From Arcobacter sp. CECT 8986 (GTDB lineage Bacteria > Campylobacterota > Campylobacteria > Campylobacterales > Arcobacteraceae), in contig NZ_PDKG01000013.1 of assembly GCF_004116725.1 (NCBI RefSeq), positions 1-44,661 of the forward strand: a DNA stretch of 44,661 bases, given 5' to 3'. Made by a program: the position numbers and the translations under genes. Positions 27,285-35,606 of this stretch are shown one piece after another; position 1 is the stretch's first letter, and every line of letters begins with the position of its first letter. The notes under the pieces are model-generated. The model was not told the DNA's origin and made no database searches. It worked only from the letters and a program-made list of their open reading frames with translations.

Positions 27285-27830
27285 TTATAAATAAGGTATT
27301 AATTTTTCTACACTTAATCCCATCGCTGTTGATTCATAACCTCTTACATCTTTTATATATGGTTTACAAAAACCTTCTACCATAATTGCTCCAGCTTTTC
27401 CCATACATTCACCAGAACTAATATACCTATTCATATCTTCAATGTCAAATTTTTCAAATTCATATGTAGTTGATGAAATATCTATAAGTTCAATATCTTT
27501 AGTTTTATATATCATACAAGTAATTACAGAAGTTTTATTTGCACTTTGTAATTTTAGCATTCTTCTTGCATCATCTAAATCTTTTGCTTTTCTTAATAAT
27601 ATATTATCACATGTAACTACACTATCAGCAACAAGTAAAGGCATCTCTTCTACGCCATATTTTTTATATAGTTCTTCAAATTTTCCTTTTGTTGCTTCAT
27701 AACAAAAAGACTTAGGGTTTTTTACAGTTATGCTATCTTCATCAAAAGTTCCACCATTTTGAATAAAATCAATATTAAATTTGTTTAAAAGTAGAGCTCT
27801 TGTAGGTGAATTAGAACCAAGTCTTATCAC
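27285..27830 (-). CDS. maf: Maf-family nucleotide pyrophosphatase
   Basis: Hydrolyses non-canonical or modified nucleoside triphosphates (house-cleaning) and in some bacteria arrests septation. The 181-aa protein has the Maf N-terminal motif LGSNSPTRALLL, VADSVVTCDN (usual ADTVV), and the YISSGECMGKAGA motif near the C-terminus. The start is a GTG at 27830, 8 bases after AAAGGAA. From memory, maf directly follows alaS in Campylobacter jejuni; here they lie 4.7 kb apart with plus-strand genes between. Confidence 0.92.
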   Translation of the reverse strand: MIRLGSNSPTRALLLNKFNIDFIQNGGTFDEDSITVKNPKSFCYEATKGKFEELYKKYGVEEMPLLVADSVVTCDNILLRKAKDLDDARRMLKLQSANKTSVITCMIYKTKDIELIDISSTTYEFEKFDIEDMNRYISSGECMGKAGAIMVEGFCKPYIKDVRGYESTAMGLSVEKLIPYL

Positions 27831-27867
27831 AAAAATTCCTTTTTATTTTTATTATACACAATTTGTA

Positions 27868-27873
27868 TATAAT
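27868..27873 (+). promoter_or_regulatory. -10 box of panE
   Basis: A perfect TATAAT in TTGTATATAATAAG lies 29 bases before the panE ATG in the 72-bp divergent gap with maf. Confidence 0.6.
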
Positions 27874-27902
27874 AAGATTTAAAAAAAACATTAGGACTAA
27901 AT

Positions 27903-28850
27903 ATGAAATTTATAGTAATAGGAGCTGGCGGAGTAGGTTCATTTTATGGTGTTAAATTAAAAATGATAGGACATAATGTAACTTTTGTAGCAAGAAATGA
28001 GAATTTAGAATATTTAAAAAATAATAAATTGAAACTGACTCATCCAGATTTTTTATTTGAAGATTATGTTGATGCAATATCAATAAAAGAGTTAGAAAAT
28101 ATAGACCCAAGTGATATTGATGCAGTTTTTATTGCAACAAAATCTATGAGTACAAACTCAATATCAAAAAGTTTAGCAAAATGGATAGAAAATAGTAAAG
28201 AGATTCCATATTTTATATCTTTACAAAATGGTGTAGAGAATGAAGATAGAATGTGTGAGTATCTACCAACACACAAAGTTATAGGTGGATTGACAAGACT
28301 TATAGCTGCACATATAATAAAAATTGGAGAAGTTGAATCAGTTGGAGAAGTACAAACAATTTTAGGTGCAATAACTCAAGATAAAAATAGTGATGAATTT
28401 TTAGAATTATTAAAAAAAGAGTTAGATAAAACAAATACAACAACTATACTAACAAATAATATAAAATTAGAGTTATGGAAAAAACTAATTATTAATAATG
28501 GAGTAAATGCAATATGCGCATTACTTGAAGAAAAATCAGGAACATTAATAAATGATGAAAAAACATCTGTTATAGTTTATAATCTTATGAAAGAAGCAGC
28601 TATTGCCTCTCATGCAGTTGATGTTAATATATCTGAAGATGATGCAAATGAAATGTTTGAACTAATGAAAAGTTTTGAATCTATTGTTCCTTCAATGTGG
28701 ATGGACAAAAAAAATAATAGAGATTTAGAGTTGGATGATATATGTGGAGTAGTGATAAAAAATTGTGAAAAACAAGGAATAGATGCATCATATACAAGAA
28801 CAATATCTACTATTTTAGAGTATCAATATAAAAAAATTCAAAAATTTTGA
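27903..28850 (+). CDS. panE: Ketopantoate reductase family protein
   Basis: NADPH-dependent 2-dehydropantoate 2-reductase (pantothenate pathway), 315 aa. The N-terminal nucleotide-binding motif is GAGGVG (7-12), FISLQNGVEN is the family's conserved Asn motif, and the active-site Lys is in ELWKKLIINNGVNA. A C-terminal helical domain (about 180-312) completes the fold. Divergent from maf with its own promoter. It could be a paralogue acting on a related keto acid, as ApbA/PanE members vary in substrate. Confidence 0.88.
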   Translation: MKFIVIGAGGVGSFYGVKLKMIGHNVTFVARNENLEYLKNNKLKLTHPDFLFEDYVDAISIKELENIDPSDIDAVFIATKSMSTNSISKSLAKWIENSKEIPYFISLQNGVENEDRMCEYLPTHKVIGGLTRLIAAHIIKIGEVESVGEVQTILGAITQDKNSDEFLELLKKELDKTNTTTILTNNIKLELWKKLIINNGVNAICALLEEKSGTLINDEKTSVIVYNLMKEAAIASHAVDVNISEDDANEMFELMKSFESIVPSMWMDKKNNRDLELDDICGVVIKNCEKQGIDASYTRTISTILEYQYKKIQKF

Positions 28851-28860
28851 CAAAATGATA

Positions 28861-28901
28861 TAAAAGTTATCTAAAGTCATACTAAAGTCACCTAAATATA
28901 C
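28861..28901. repeat. Tandem 10-11 bp repeats over a -35 region
   Basis: Four successive words in helical phase: TAAAAGTTAT (28861), CTAAAGTCATA (28871), CTAAAGTCAC (28882) and CTAAATATAC (28892). Two copies of CTAAAGTCA are identical at 11-bp spacing. The array lies directly before a TATAAT box, where direct repeats of this period are typical of response-regulator or other activator sites. Confidence 0.55.
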
Positions 28902-28907
28902 TATAAT
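28902..28907 (+). promoter_or_regulatory. -10 box upstream of the AEC cluster
   Basis: A perfect TATAAT directly follows the tandem repeats and predicts a transcript starting near 28914. This would give the AEC gene a leader of about 200 bases, or a separate small RNA. Confidence 0.55.
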
Positions 28908-28917
28908 TACAGCAGTT

Positions 28918-29031
28918 GAAGTAAATGTGAAGTATATTTGTTACTACAAAATATATATACATAGTGTAATTATTATAAACTTATTCTGGATTTTTCTCCC
29001 TCTCCATGATTTTTATTATCACATTTACTTC
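28918..29031 (+). repeat. 114-bp segment bounded by 13-bp perfect inverted repeats
   Basis: GAAGTAAATGTGA (28918-28930) and TCACATTTACTTC (29019-29031) are perfect inverted repeats. Inside, TATATTTG (28933-28940) can pair with CAAAATATA (28947-28955, one bulge), and the right part holds a pyrimidine run TTTTTCTCCCTCTCC (28991-29005). It begins about four bases after the predicted transcription start. It could be a structured leader, a small RNA, or a tiny mobile remnant; no flanking target duplication is seen. Confidence 0.5.
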
Positions 29032-29111
29032 TATCCCTTCATATAAACAAAAATCATAATAAATTATAAATATATTTTTTGCTATATTGTTCTTTTAGAA
29101 CAAGGAATAAA

Positions 29112-30038
29112 ATGGCTCTTTTTTTTATGCTACTTGGTAAAATTATACCCTTATATTTTAATATAGCAATTGGTTATTTATTAACAAAATATTTAAAAGT
29201 AAGAAGAGATATAGTTGCTTTTTTGTTAGTATATATTTTAGGGCCTGCTGTAATACTTTTTGCAACACTATCTATAAAAATTGATTTACAAATTGCTTTT
29301 TTACCTATTATTGTATTTTTATTTGGAAGCTTTTTAGCTTTTTTTGTATTAATAAAACATAGTAAAAAATGGAATGATTCAAGTATTAATACTTTGGCTT
29401 TTACTTGTGGGACAGGAAATACTGGTTATTTTGGTATTCCTTTAGCGATGATACTTTTAGAGCCTCATGTTGTAAATATATTTATTTTTGTAACTTTAGC
29501 TTCATTGTTATATGAAAATACAACAGGATTTTTTATAACTGCAAAAGGTGCTTTTTCTGCAAAACAATCAATATTAAAAATACTAAGATTGCCTTTAGTA
29601 TATGCATTTATTTTAGGTTTAGTATTAAATATTAATGGATTTGAACTACCACAAAAAGTTATTCCTTATTTTGAAAATTTAAAATGGGTATATGGAATAT
29701 TAGGTATGATGATGTTAGGAATGGGTCTAAAAGGTTTTAATTTAGATGAAGACTTTGATAAAAAGTATATAAAAATAGCCTATTTTTACAAGTTTTTTAT
29801 TTGGCCATTATTTATGTTAGTGCTTATTTATTTAGATAAAAATATTTTTATGTATTTAAATAGTGATATTTATGATGTTTTATTTATGATGTCTATCGTT
29901 CCTTTAGCTGGTAATACTGTAACTTTAGCAATATTATTAAAAGCAAAACCTGAAAAAGCAAGTTTTACTGTATTGTTAAGTAATTTAGTATCTGTTATAT
30001 ATATTCCTTTAACTTTAAGTATTTATCAAGGATTTTAA
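29112..30038 (+). CDS. AEC-family transporter (first copy)
   Basis: 308-aa membrane protein of the auxin efflux carrier (AEC/bile-acid-arsenite-like fold) family with about ten hydrophobic helices. The GTGNTGYFGIPLA segment and the C-terminal MMSIVPLAGNTVTLAI, with the broken helices typical of this fold, are conserved. A TTG at 29079 is in frame, but AAGGA lies 5 bases before the ATG at 29112, and the paralogue at 30.6 kb starts at the equivalent residue. Family members export or import carboxylates such as malate; substrate here is unknown. It forms a cluster with a lipoprotein gene and a second AEC gene. Confidence 0.88.
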   Translation: MALFFMLLGKIIPLYFNIAIGYLLTKYLKVRRDIVAFLLVYILGPAVILFATLSIKIDLQIAFLPIIVFLFGSFLAFFVLIKHSKKWNDSSINTLAFTCGTGNTGYFGIPLAMILLEPHVVNIFIFVTLASLLYENTTGFFITAKGAFSAKQSILKILRLPLVYAFILGLVLNINGFELPQKVIPYFENLKWVYGILGMMMLGMGLKGFNLDEDFDKKYIKIAYFYKFFIWPLFMLVLIYLDKNIFMYLNSDIYDVLFMMSIVPLAGNTVTLAILLKAKPEKASFTVLLSNLVSVIYIPLTLSIYQGF

Positions 30039-30039
30039 A

Positions 30040-30618
30040 ATGAAAAAAAGTATATTTATTGTTTTTATTATTGCTCTTTTTAGTGGATGTACTGCACTTC
30101 AAGTAGATAATATCTCTATGTGGAATAAAGATTTAAAATTAACAAACAAAGAAGTAACTACAACTTTTCATCCATGTACAACATTCTCTTATTATGTAAA
30201 AGATAATAATAAAAAGTATGGAAAGCTATTTATTGAGTATGTTGATTTAAGTTCAGATTGTATGTGGAATGGTTTTGCAAGAGGTTTCTTTGAAGAGTTA
30301 TTTAAACAAACACAAAAGATCAACAGTATGAAAATAGTAGAGCAATATGATTATGATAATTTTGAATTTACGACTTATTTAATAGATAATAGTAGTTATG
30401 TAAATCTTATCTATAATTTTACAACATCAAAATCTATATTTATTTTAGATTATAGTGGTAAGTTATCAAATGAGTATATAAAATCATATAATAAAGATTA
30501 TGTAAGTAAATATATAAATAAAAAAAGATACTCAAAAGATTATGAAAAAAGTTTAGTAACTATGGGTAATTTTTATAGCTATTTTTCAAGAGATAGTGAT
30601 TCTTATGTAGGTGATTGA
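30040..30618 (+). CDS. Lipoprotein of unknown function between two AEC genes
   Basis: 192-aa protein with a signal peptide ending in the lipobox FSGC (C17). The mature part is soluble, rich in Tyr, Lys and Asn, with paired cysteines in HPCTTFSYYV and SSDCMWNGFARGFF that might form a disulfide. No family is recognised. The gene starts 1 base after the first AEC gene and its end overlaps the second, so the three are co-translated. Its role could be as periplasmic partner of the transporters or simply passenger. Confidence 0.75.
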   Translation: MKKSIFIVFIIALFSGCTALQVDNISMWNKDLKLTNKEVTTTFHPCTTFSYYVKDNNKKYGKLFIEYVDLSSDCMWNGFARGFFEELFKQTQKINSMKIVEQYDYDNFEFTTYLIDNSSYVNLIYNFTTSKSIFILDYSGKLSNEYIKSYNKDYVSKYINKKRYSKDYEKSLVTMGNFYSYFSRDSDSYVGD

Positions 30619-30619
30619 T

Positions 30620-31549
30620 TTGAGTTTATTTTTTATTCTTTTATTGAAAATTACGCCTTTATATATAAATATAATATTAGGGTATTTAAGTGTTAAATTT
30701 TTAAATGTAAAAAAAGAATCAATTGCTACTTTGGTTATTTATATAATAACACCATTAGTGGTTTTTTCTTCTACAATTAGTGTACAAATTGATACAAAAC
30801 TTGCACTATTACCTTTTATGATATATATCTTTTGCTCTTTTACGGCAATAGTTGTATATAGACTCTTTAGAAATCATTGGGCAGATGCAACATCAAATAT
30901 TTTAGCATTTAATGCAGGAACAGGAAATGCTGGATATTTTGGAATACCTCTTGCTTTACTATTTTTTGATAATCATGTTGTAAATGTTTTTATTTTTGCA
31001 CAGTTAGCATTTATCTTTTATGGAAATACAACTGGTTTTTATATAACTGCAAAAGGTAACTTTACAGTAAGACAATCACTAAAAAAAGTACTTAGACTAC
31101 CTGTTATTTATGCTTTCATTTTTGGGCTTGCTTGTAATTTTTATGGATTATCAATTCCCGATGAGTTAATAGTTTATACATCTCAATTTAAAGCAGTATA
31201 TGGAATTTTAGGTATAATGATACTTGGTATGGGCTTAGTAGGATTAAGACAAAGTGGAGAGTTAGATAAAAAGTTTGTACTTTTAAACTTCTTTTTTAAA
31301 TTTGTTTATTGGCCTGTATGTGCTTTAATATTTATCTATTTAGATAAAAATCTATTATATATATTTAATGATGAAAATATTTATAAAATTATATTTTTAT
31401 TTTCAATTGTTCCAGTTGCAAATAATGGCGTGACATTAGCTATAATAAATGGATTAAAACCAGAAAAAGCAATAGTAACTGTACTATTAAGTACAATATT
31501 TTCATTGGTTTATATTCCTTGTATGATAGTTTTATATGGTGGTTTCTAA
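30620..31549 (+). CDS. AEC-family transporter (second copy)
   Basis: 309-aa paralogue of the transporter at 29112, with the same layout and near-identical words GTGNAGYFGIPLA, NTTGFYITAKG and FSIVPVANNGVTLAI. A GTG at 30611 could start it, but AGGTGA (30609-30614) is spaced 5 bases before the TTG at 30620, and starting there gives MSLFFILLLK, which lines up with MALFFMLLGK of the first copy. The two arose by duplication around or with the lipoprotein gene. Two similar AEC proteins in one operon might form a heteromer or have split substrates. Confidence 0.85.
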   Translation: MSLFFILLLKITPLYINIILGYLSVKFLNVKKESIATLVIYIITPLVVFSSTISVQIDTKLALLPFMIYIFCSFTAIVVYRLFRNHWADATSNILAFNAGTGNAGYFGIPLALLFFDNHVVNVFIFAQLAFIFYGNTTGFYITAKGNFTVRQSLKKVLRLPVIYAFIFGLACNFYGLSIPDELIVYTSQFKAVYGILGIMILGMGLVGLRQSGELDKKFVLLNFFFKFVYWPVCALIFIYLDKNLLYIFNDENIYKIIFLFSIVPVANNGVTLAIINGLKPEKAIVTVLLSTIFSLVYIPCMIVLYGGF

Positions 31550-31567
31550 TTTTAGATGAGGTTAATA

Positions 31568-32077
31568 ATGAAAAAAATATTTCTTAAAAGTACTATTGTT
31601 ATTTTACCAATACTTTTTTCAGGATGTTCTATGTCAATGAACTCATTAACAAGTGGTTTTTCAAAACCTAAAAAAGATTTGACTAAAGGTATAGAAGATA
31701 ATCATATTACAAGAGTTCTTCTCTCTCAATATCGTGAATGGAAAGGTGTTGAGTATAAATATGGTGGAAATTCAAAGGATGGAATTGATTGTTCTGCTTT
31801 TATTCAACGAACTTTTTATACAAAACTACATAAAAAATTGCCAAGAACTACATATTATCAATCTAGATTAGGAAAAGCTGTAAAGAAAAAAGATGCAAAA
31901 GCTGGTGATTTAGTCTTTTTTAAAACAGGAAGAAAAAGTAGACATGTTGGAATTTATTTAGATGATGGAAAGTTCTTACATGTTTCTACAAGTAAAGGTG
32001 TAATAATCTCAACTTTAGATAATGTATATTTTAAAAGACACTTTTGGAAAATAAAAAGAGTCTTAGAGGATAATTAA
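31568..32077 (+). CDS. NlpC/P60 peptidoglycan hydrolase lipoprotein
   Basis: 169-aa lipoprotein (lipobox FSGC, C20) with a C-terminal NlpC/P60 cysteine-peptidase domain (about 55-165). The catalytic triad is visible: C75 in DGIDCSAF, H126 in SRHVGIYL and H138 in FLHVSTS. Such enzymes cut D-Glu-meso-DAP bonds in the cell wall (Spr/MepS type). An ATG at 31556 is in frame, but GAGG (31558-31561) fits the ATG at 31568. It ends the AEC cluster; its 3' end overlaps the convergent gene by 4 bases. Confidence 0.9.
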   Translation: MKKIFLKSTIVILPILFSGCSMSMNSLTSGFSKPKKDLTKGIEDNHITRVLLSQYREWKGVEYKYGGNSKDGIDCSAFIQRTFYTKLHKKLPRTTYYQSRLGKAVKKKDAKAGDLVFFKTGRKSRHVGIYLDDGKFLHVSTSKGVIISTLDNVYFKRHFWKIKRVLEDN

Positions 32078-32088
32078 AACCCTCTAAG
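32062..32088. terminator. Hairpin across convergent gene ends
   Basis: CTTAGAGG (32062-32069) pairs perfectly with CCTCTAAG (32081-32088) around an 11-base loop. It covers both stop codons of the convergent NlpC/P60 and four-TM genes and may terminate in both directions, though neither side has a clear T tract. Confidence 0.45.
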
Positions 32089-32553
32089 TGTTACACCTAA
32101 ATATATTGCAACAATTCCCAATAGAATATTTAATGGAATAAAGTATTTAGCAATAGGAGCTAATTGTTTTTTACAATTAGCAAAGTCATTGTTATCAAAA
32201 TATTTTTGTGCTTTATTTCTTTTCATATAAATAGTAATAAATACTATTGTCATAATAGTCCAAATACTCTCTTTAGCAATAGCAATTGAGTGAAGAGGAC
32301 TTTGCTTTAAATTTAATGCAATTATCATAATTATAGCAGTTAGCAAAATTATTAATATCGCTGGAATTACCATATTAAAAAATCTTCTTAAATTTTCTAA
32401 TGTTCTTTCAAGTTTTATTTTTGGTTCTTGAATATCTTGTATAGAGTAATGAATAGCAAATCTAATTGCTATCATTCCTCCTACCCATAATACTGCACTA
32501 ATAACGTGTAAAAATACAATAATTGATGAGTAGTTATTAAATAGTGTTTGCAT
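32074..32553 (-). CDS. Four-helix membrane protein, CopD-like
   Basis: 159-aa integral membrane protein with about four helices (roughly 8-30, 55-78, 88-108 and 135-155). The first helix reads FLHVISAVLWVGGMIAIR; this His-x(7)-Trp-x-Gly-Gly pattern is typical of CopD-like and related small heme/copper-linked membrane proteins. It overlaps the alaS stop by 1 base on the same strand and is probably co-transcribed. Function is not known. Confidence 0.65.
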   Translation of the reverse strand: MQTLFNNYSSIIVFLHVISAVLWVGGMIAIRFAIHYSIQDIQEPKIKLERTLENLRRFFNMVIPAILIILLTAIIMIIALNLKQSPLHSIAIAKESIWTIMTIVFITIYMKRNKAQKYFDNNDFANCKKQLAPIAKYFIPLNILLGIVAIYLGVTLRGF

Positions 32554-35108
32554 TATATATTTGCTTTTACAAACTCTAAAGCTTTTTGTTTTGCTTCATC
32601 TATTTTTGAAACATCTTTTCCACCAGCTTGTGCGAAGTCAGGTCTTCCACCACCTCCACCACCAACAATTGGAGCTATATTTTTAATCCAATCACCAGCT
32701 TTAACTGAAGTGTTTTTACATCCTGCAACCATCATTACTTTATCACCTTTTGGTTGTAAAAGTAATACTGCTAATTTTTCATTTGCATTTTTTAAATCAT
32801 CAACGATTTTTTTGATGTCTCCATTTTTTACAATATCAACAACAACTTTTACATCATTAATAACTTCTTCTTTTATTGGAGAAGAAGATGCACTTTGTGC
32901 TGCTTCTAAATCTTTTTTTAACTCTTTTACTTGGTCTTTTAATTTTTTAACACCAACTAAAACATCTTGATTTTTCACTTCATGTTGTAGTTCATTGTAT
33001 TTATTTATTATCTCATTTGTATAGTTAATTGCAGCAACTCCACAAACTGCTTCAATTCTTCTAACTCCTGCACTAACACCAGATTCTTTTATAATATAAA
33101 AACTTCCAATATCAGAACTATTTCTTACGTGAGTTCCTCCACAAAATTCGATACTAACTCCACCAAAATCAACAACTCTTACTCTATCACCATATTTTTC
33201 ACCAAACATAGCAATAGCACCTTTTTTCTTAGCTTCTTCAATTGGTAGTTCTTCAATATTAGATGAAATACCTCTTACAATCATTGAGTTTACTAAATCT
33301 TCAACTTCTTTTATTTGTTCATTTGTCATTGCTTTTGCATAAGTAAAGTCAAATCTTAATCTTGAAGAGTCATTTAATGAACCAGCTTGAGCTACATTAT
33401 CACCTAAAACCATTTTTAGTGCAGTTTGTAAAAGGTGAGTTGCACTGTGGTGTTTAGCTATTTCATATCTATTAACAACAACAGCATCAACAGTTTCTGA
33501 AACTTTTAAACTTGAGTTTGAAACTTTTACTTGAGATAGATTTAAATCAAAGAATTTTTTAGTATCAACTACTTCTGCAATATGGCTTTCATCCTCGATA
33601 ACTCCAATATCACCAGCTTGACCACCAGATTGAGCATAAAAAGGAGTTTTATCTAACATAACCCAACCTTCTTCACCTTTTTCTAGACAATCAACTTCTT
33701 TGAAATCTTTATCTAAAATACTAATAATCTTAGCAGTGTGTGCAGTTTTTTCATAACCTACAAATTCATTTTTACCATATTTTTCAAGTAATGATTTAAA
33801 ATCACCCTCAGCTAAAGTGTCTCCACTTCCTTTCCATGCTGCTTTTGCTTTATTTCTTTGTTCAGCCATTAACTCTTCAAATTTTTCAATATCAATATCA
33901 AGATTTTTATCTCTTAACATATCTTGAGTTAAGTCTAAAGGGAATCCAAAAGTATCATATAGTTTAAAAGCAATTTCACCTGAAAATTTTACTTTTGTAT
34001 TTTTTAGTTCTTCTTCAAATAAAGACATACCAGAATCAATTGTTTTAAAGAATCTATCTTCTTCAAGAGTTATTTGCTCTTTTATGTACTCTTTTTGTTC
34101 TTTAATTGCTGTATAGTGTGCACCCATTAATTCATCTAAAGTATCAACTAATTTAGCTAAAAAAGGCTCTCTAAAACCTAGTAAATAACCATGTCTTACA
34201 GCTCTTCTTAAAATTCTTCTAAGAACATAACCTCTACCTTCTTTATCAAATAAAATACCTTGACTTATCATAAAGCTAACAGCTCTTAAATGGTCAGCAA
34301 TTACTCTAAAACTTCCGATGTTTGAATCAGTAAGCTCTTTATTTGCTAATTTAGTAGTTTTTTCAATTAAAGGCATAAATAAAGAAGAATCAAAGTTATT
34401 AAACTTACCTTCTTTTATTGCAACAACTCTTTCAAGTCCCATACCTGTATCAATTGAAGGTTTTGGTAAAGGATTTAATTTTCCATTTGAATCTCTTTCA
34501 TATTGCATGAAAACAAGATTCCAAATCTCTAAAAATCTATCACCTTCTCCACCTAAATAATCTTCATTGCTTCCAAAGTTTTCTGCCCCTTGGTCATAGA
34601 AAATTTCAGAACAAGGTCCGCAAGCACCTGTATCACCCATAGACCAAAAGTTATCTTTATCCCCAAATCTTTTGATTCTATCTGCACTTATATGCTCTTG
34701 CCATAATTCAAAAGCTTCATCATCACTTTCATGAACTGTTACCCATAATTTGTCTATTGGTAACTCTAAGTTTTTAGTGATAAATTCCCATGCATATGCA
34801 ATTGCTTCTTTTTTAAAGTAATCTCCAAAAGAGAAGTTTCCTAACATTTCAAATAGTGTATGATGTCTTGCTGTGTAACCCACATTTTCTAAGTCGTTAT
34901 GTTTTCCACCAGCTCTTACACATAGTTGGCAACTTGTTGCAGTTTTGTTTTCTGGTGCAGGAACTGCTCCTGTAAATATATCTTTAAATTGTACCATACC
35001 AGCATTTGTGAATAGTAAAGTTGGATCATCTGGAACCAAAGGCATACTTGAAACTACCCTGTGACCTTTACTTTCGAAAAATTCTAAATACTCTTTTCTT
35101 ACGTCCAT
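32553..35108 (-). CDS. alaS: Alanyl-tRNA synthetase
   Basis: Charges tRNA(Ala), 851 aa as usual. The class II catalytic domain (about 1-440) begins with [15 protein letters not shown] and holds [12 protein letters not shown] (motif 1) and GMGLERV; the editing domain has the zinc-binding HHSATHLLQ and the later CGGTH; the C-terminal domain includes the Gly-rich [15 protein letters not shown]. It is transcribed away from trxA across a 129-bp divergent gap. Often followed by maf in related genomes; here a four-TM gene follows. Confidence 0.97.
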   Translation of the reverse strand: MDVRKEYLEFFESKGHRVVSSMPLVPDDPTLLFTNAGMVQFKDIFTGAVPAPENKTATSCQLCVRAGGKHNDLENVGYTARHHTLFEMLGNFSFGDYFKKEAIAYAWEFITKNLELPIDKLWVTVHESDDEAFELWQEHISADRIKRFGDKDNFWSMGDTGACGPCSEIFYDQGAENFGSNEDYLGGEGDRFLEIWNLVFMQYERDSNGKLNPLPKPSIDTGMGLERVVAIKEGKFNNFDSSLFMPLIEKTTKLANKELTDSNIGSFRVIADHLRAVSFMISQGILFDKEGRGYVLRRILRRAVRHGYLLGFREPFLAKLVDTLDELMGAHYTAIKEQKEYIKEQITLEEDRFFKTIDSGMSLFEEELKNTKVKFSGEIAFKLYDTFGFPLDLTQDMLRDKNLDIDIEKFEELMAEQRNKAKAAWKGSGDTLAEGDFKSLLEKYGKNEFVGYEKTAHTAKIISILDKDFKEVDCLEKGEEGWVMLDKTPFYAQSGGQAGDIGVIEDESHIAEVVDTKKFFDLNLSQVKVSNSSLKVSETVDAVVVNRYEIAKHHSATHLLQTALKMVLGDNVAQAGSLNDSSRLRFDFTYAKAMTNEQIKEVEDLVNSMIVRGISSNIEELPIEEAKKKGAIAMFGEKYGDRVRVVDFGGVSIEFCGGTHVRNSSDIGSFYIIKESGVSAGVRRIEAVCGVAAINYTNEIINKYNELQHEVKNQDVLVGVKKLKDQVKELKKDLEAAQSASSSPIKEEVINDVKVVVDIVKNGDIKKIVDDLKNANEKLAVLLLQPKGDKVMMVAGCKNTSVKAGDWIKNIAPIVGGGGGGRPDFAQAGGKDVSKIDEAKQKALEFVKANI

Positions 35109-35198
35109 TTAATTATCCATTATTAATTTAAGGCTTATATTTTACCCAAATAAAAATTTATAGAAGATTAGTAAAACTTACATTTAAGTTTAGCTTAG

Positions 35199-35204
35199 TA
35201 TAAT
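35199..35204 (+). promoter_or_regulatory. -10 box of trxA
   Basis: A perfect TATAAT in TTAGTATAATTTG lies 33 bases before the trxA ATG. It may also serve the histidine kinase gene 51 bases downstream of trxA. Confidence 0.6.
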
Positions 35205-35237
35205 TTGTAATTAATATTTTGAAATAAGGGAATTAGT

Positions 35238-35555
35238 ATGGGTAAGTATATTGAATTAACTCAAGAGAATTTTGATAGTACAGTTTCAAATGGTGTATCT
35301 TTAGTAGACTTTTGGGCTCCATGGTGCGGACCTTGTAGAATGCTTGCACCTGTTATTGAAGAGTTAGGTGAGGAATTTGATGGTAAAGCTAACATTTGTA
35401 AAGTAAATACAGATGAACAACAAGATTTAGCTGTAAAATATGGTATTAGATCTATTCCTACAATTATCTTTGTTAAAGATGGTGAAGTTGTAGAACAAAT
35501 GGTTGGTGCAACATCTAAACAAGCACTAGCTGATAAAATTAACTCACTATTATAA
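35238..35555 (+). CDS. trxA: Thioredoxin
   Basis: 105-aa cytoplasmic thiol-disulfide reductant with the active site WCGPC (C30, C33) in VDFWAPWCGPCRM, the cis-proline in RSIPTIIF, and the usual length. Ribosome binding site AAGGGAA. In Campylobacter jejuni, as I recall, trxB is the next gene; here trxB begins 8.9 kb downstream, separated by two sensor/transporter modules. Confidence 0.97.
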   Translation: MGKYIELTQENFDSTVSNGVSLVDFWAPWCGPCRMLAPVIEELGEEFDGKANICKVNTDEQQDLAVKYGIRSIPTIIFVKDGEVVEQMVGATSKQALADKINSLL

Positions 35556-35562
35556 AAAATAT

Positions 35563-35589
35563 ATTCTAAGAGGTATTTTCTCTTAGAAT
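35563..35589 (+). terminator. Hairpin between trxA and the first histidine kinase
   Basis: ATTCTAAGAG (35563-35572) and CTCTTAGAAT (35580-35589) form a perfect 10-bp stem with a seven-base loop, 8 bases after the trxA stop. No T tract follows, so it may attenuate rather than end transcription. No promoter is evident between it and the kinase gene. Confidence 0.55.
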
Positions 35590-35606
35590 TCCACTTCAAA
35601 ACAAGA

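Noticed and set aside
28918-29031. Insertion-sequence remnant with terminal inverted repeats
   Set aside because: No transposase fragment and no target-site duplication; kept only as an alternative reading of the structure, not as a mobile-element call.
32548-32970. 140-codon plus-strand frame antisense to the end of alaS
   Set aside because: Its Gly/Pro runs are the reverse reading of the alaS Gly-rich C-terminus; no start signal and no family match.
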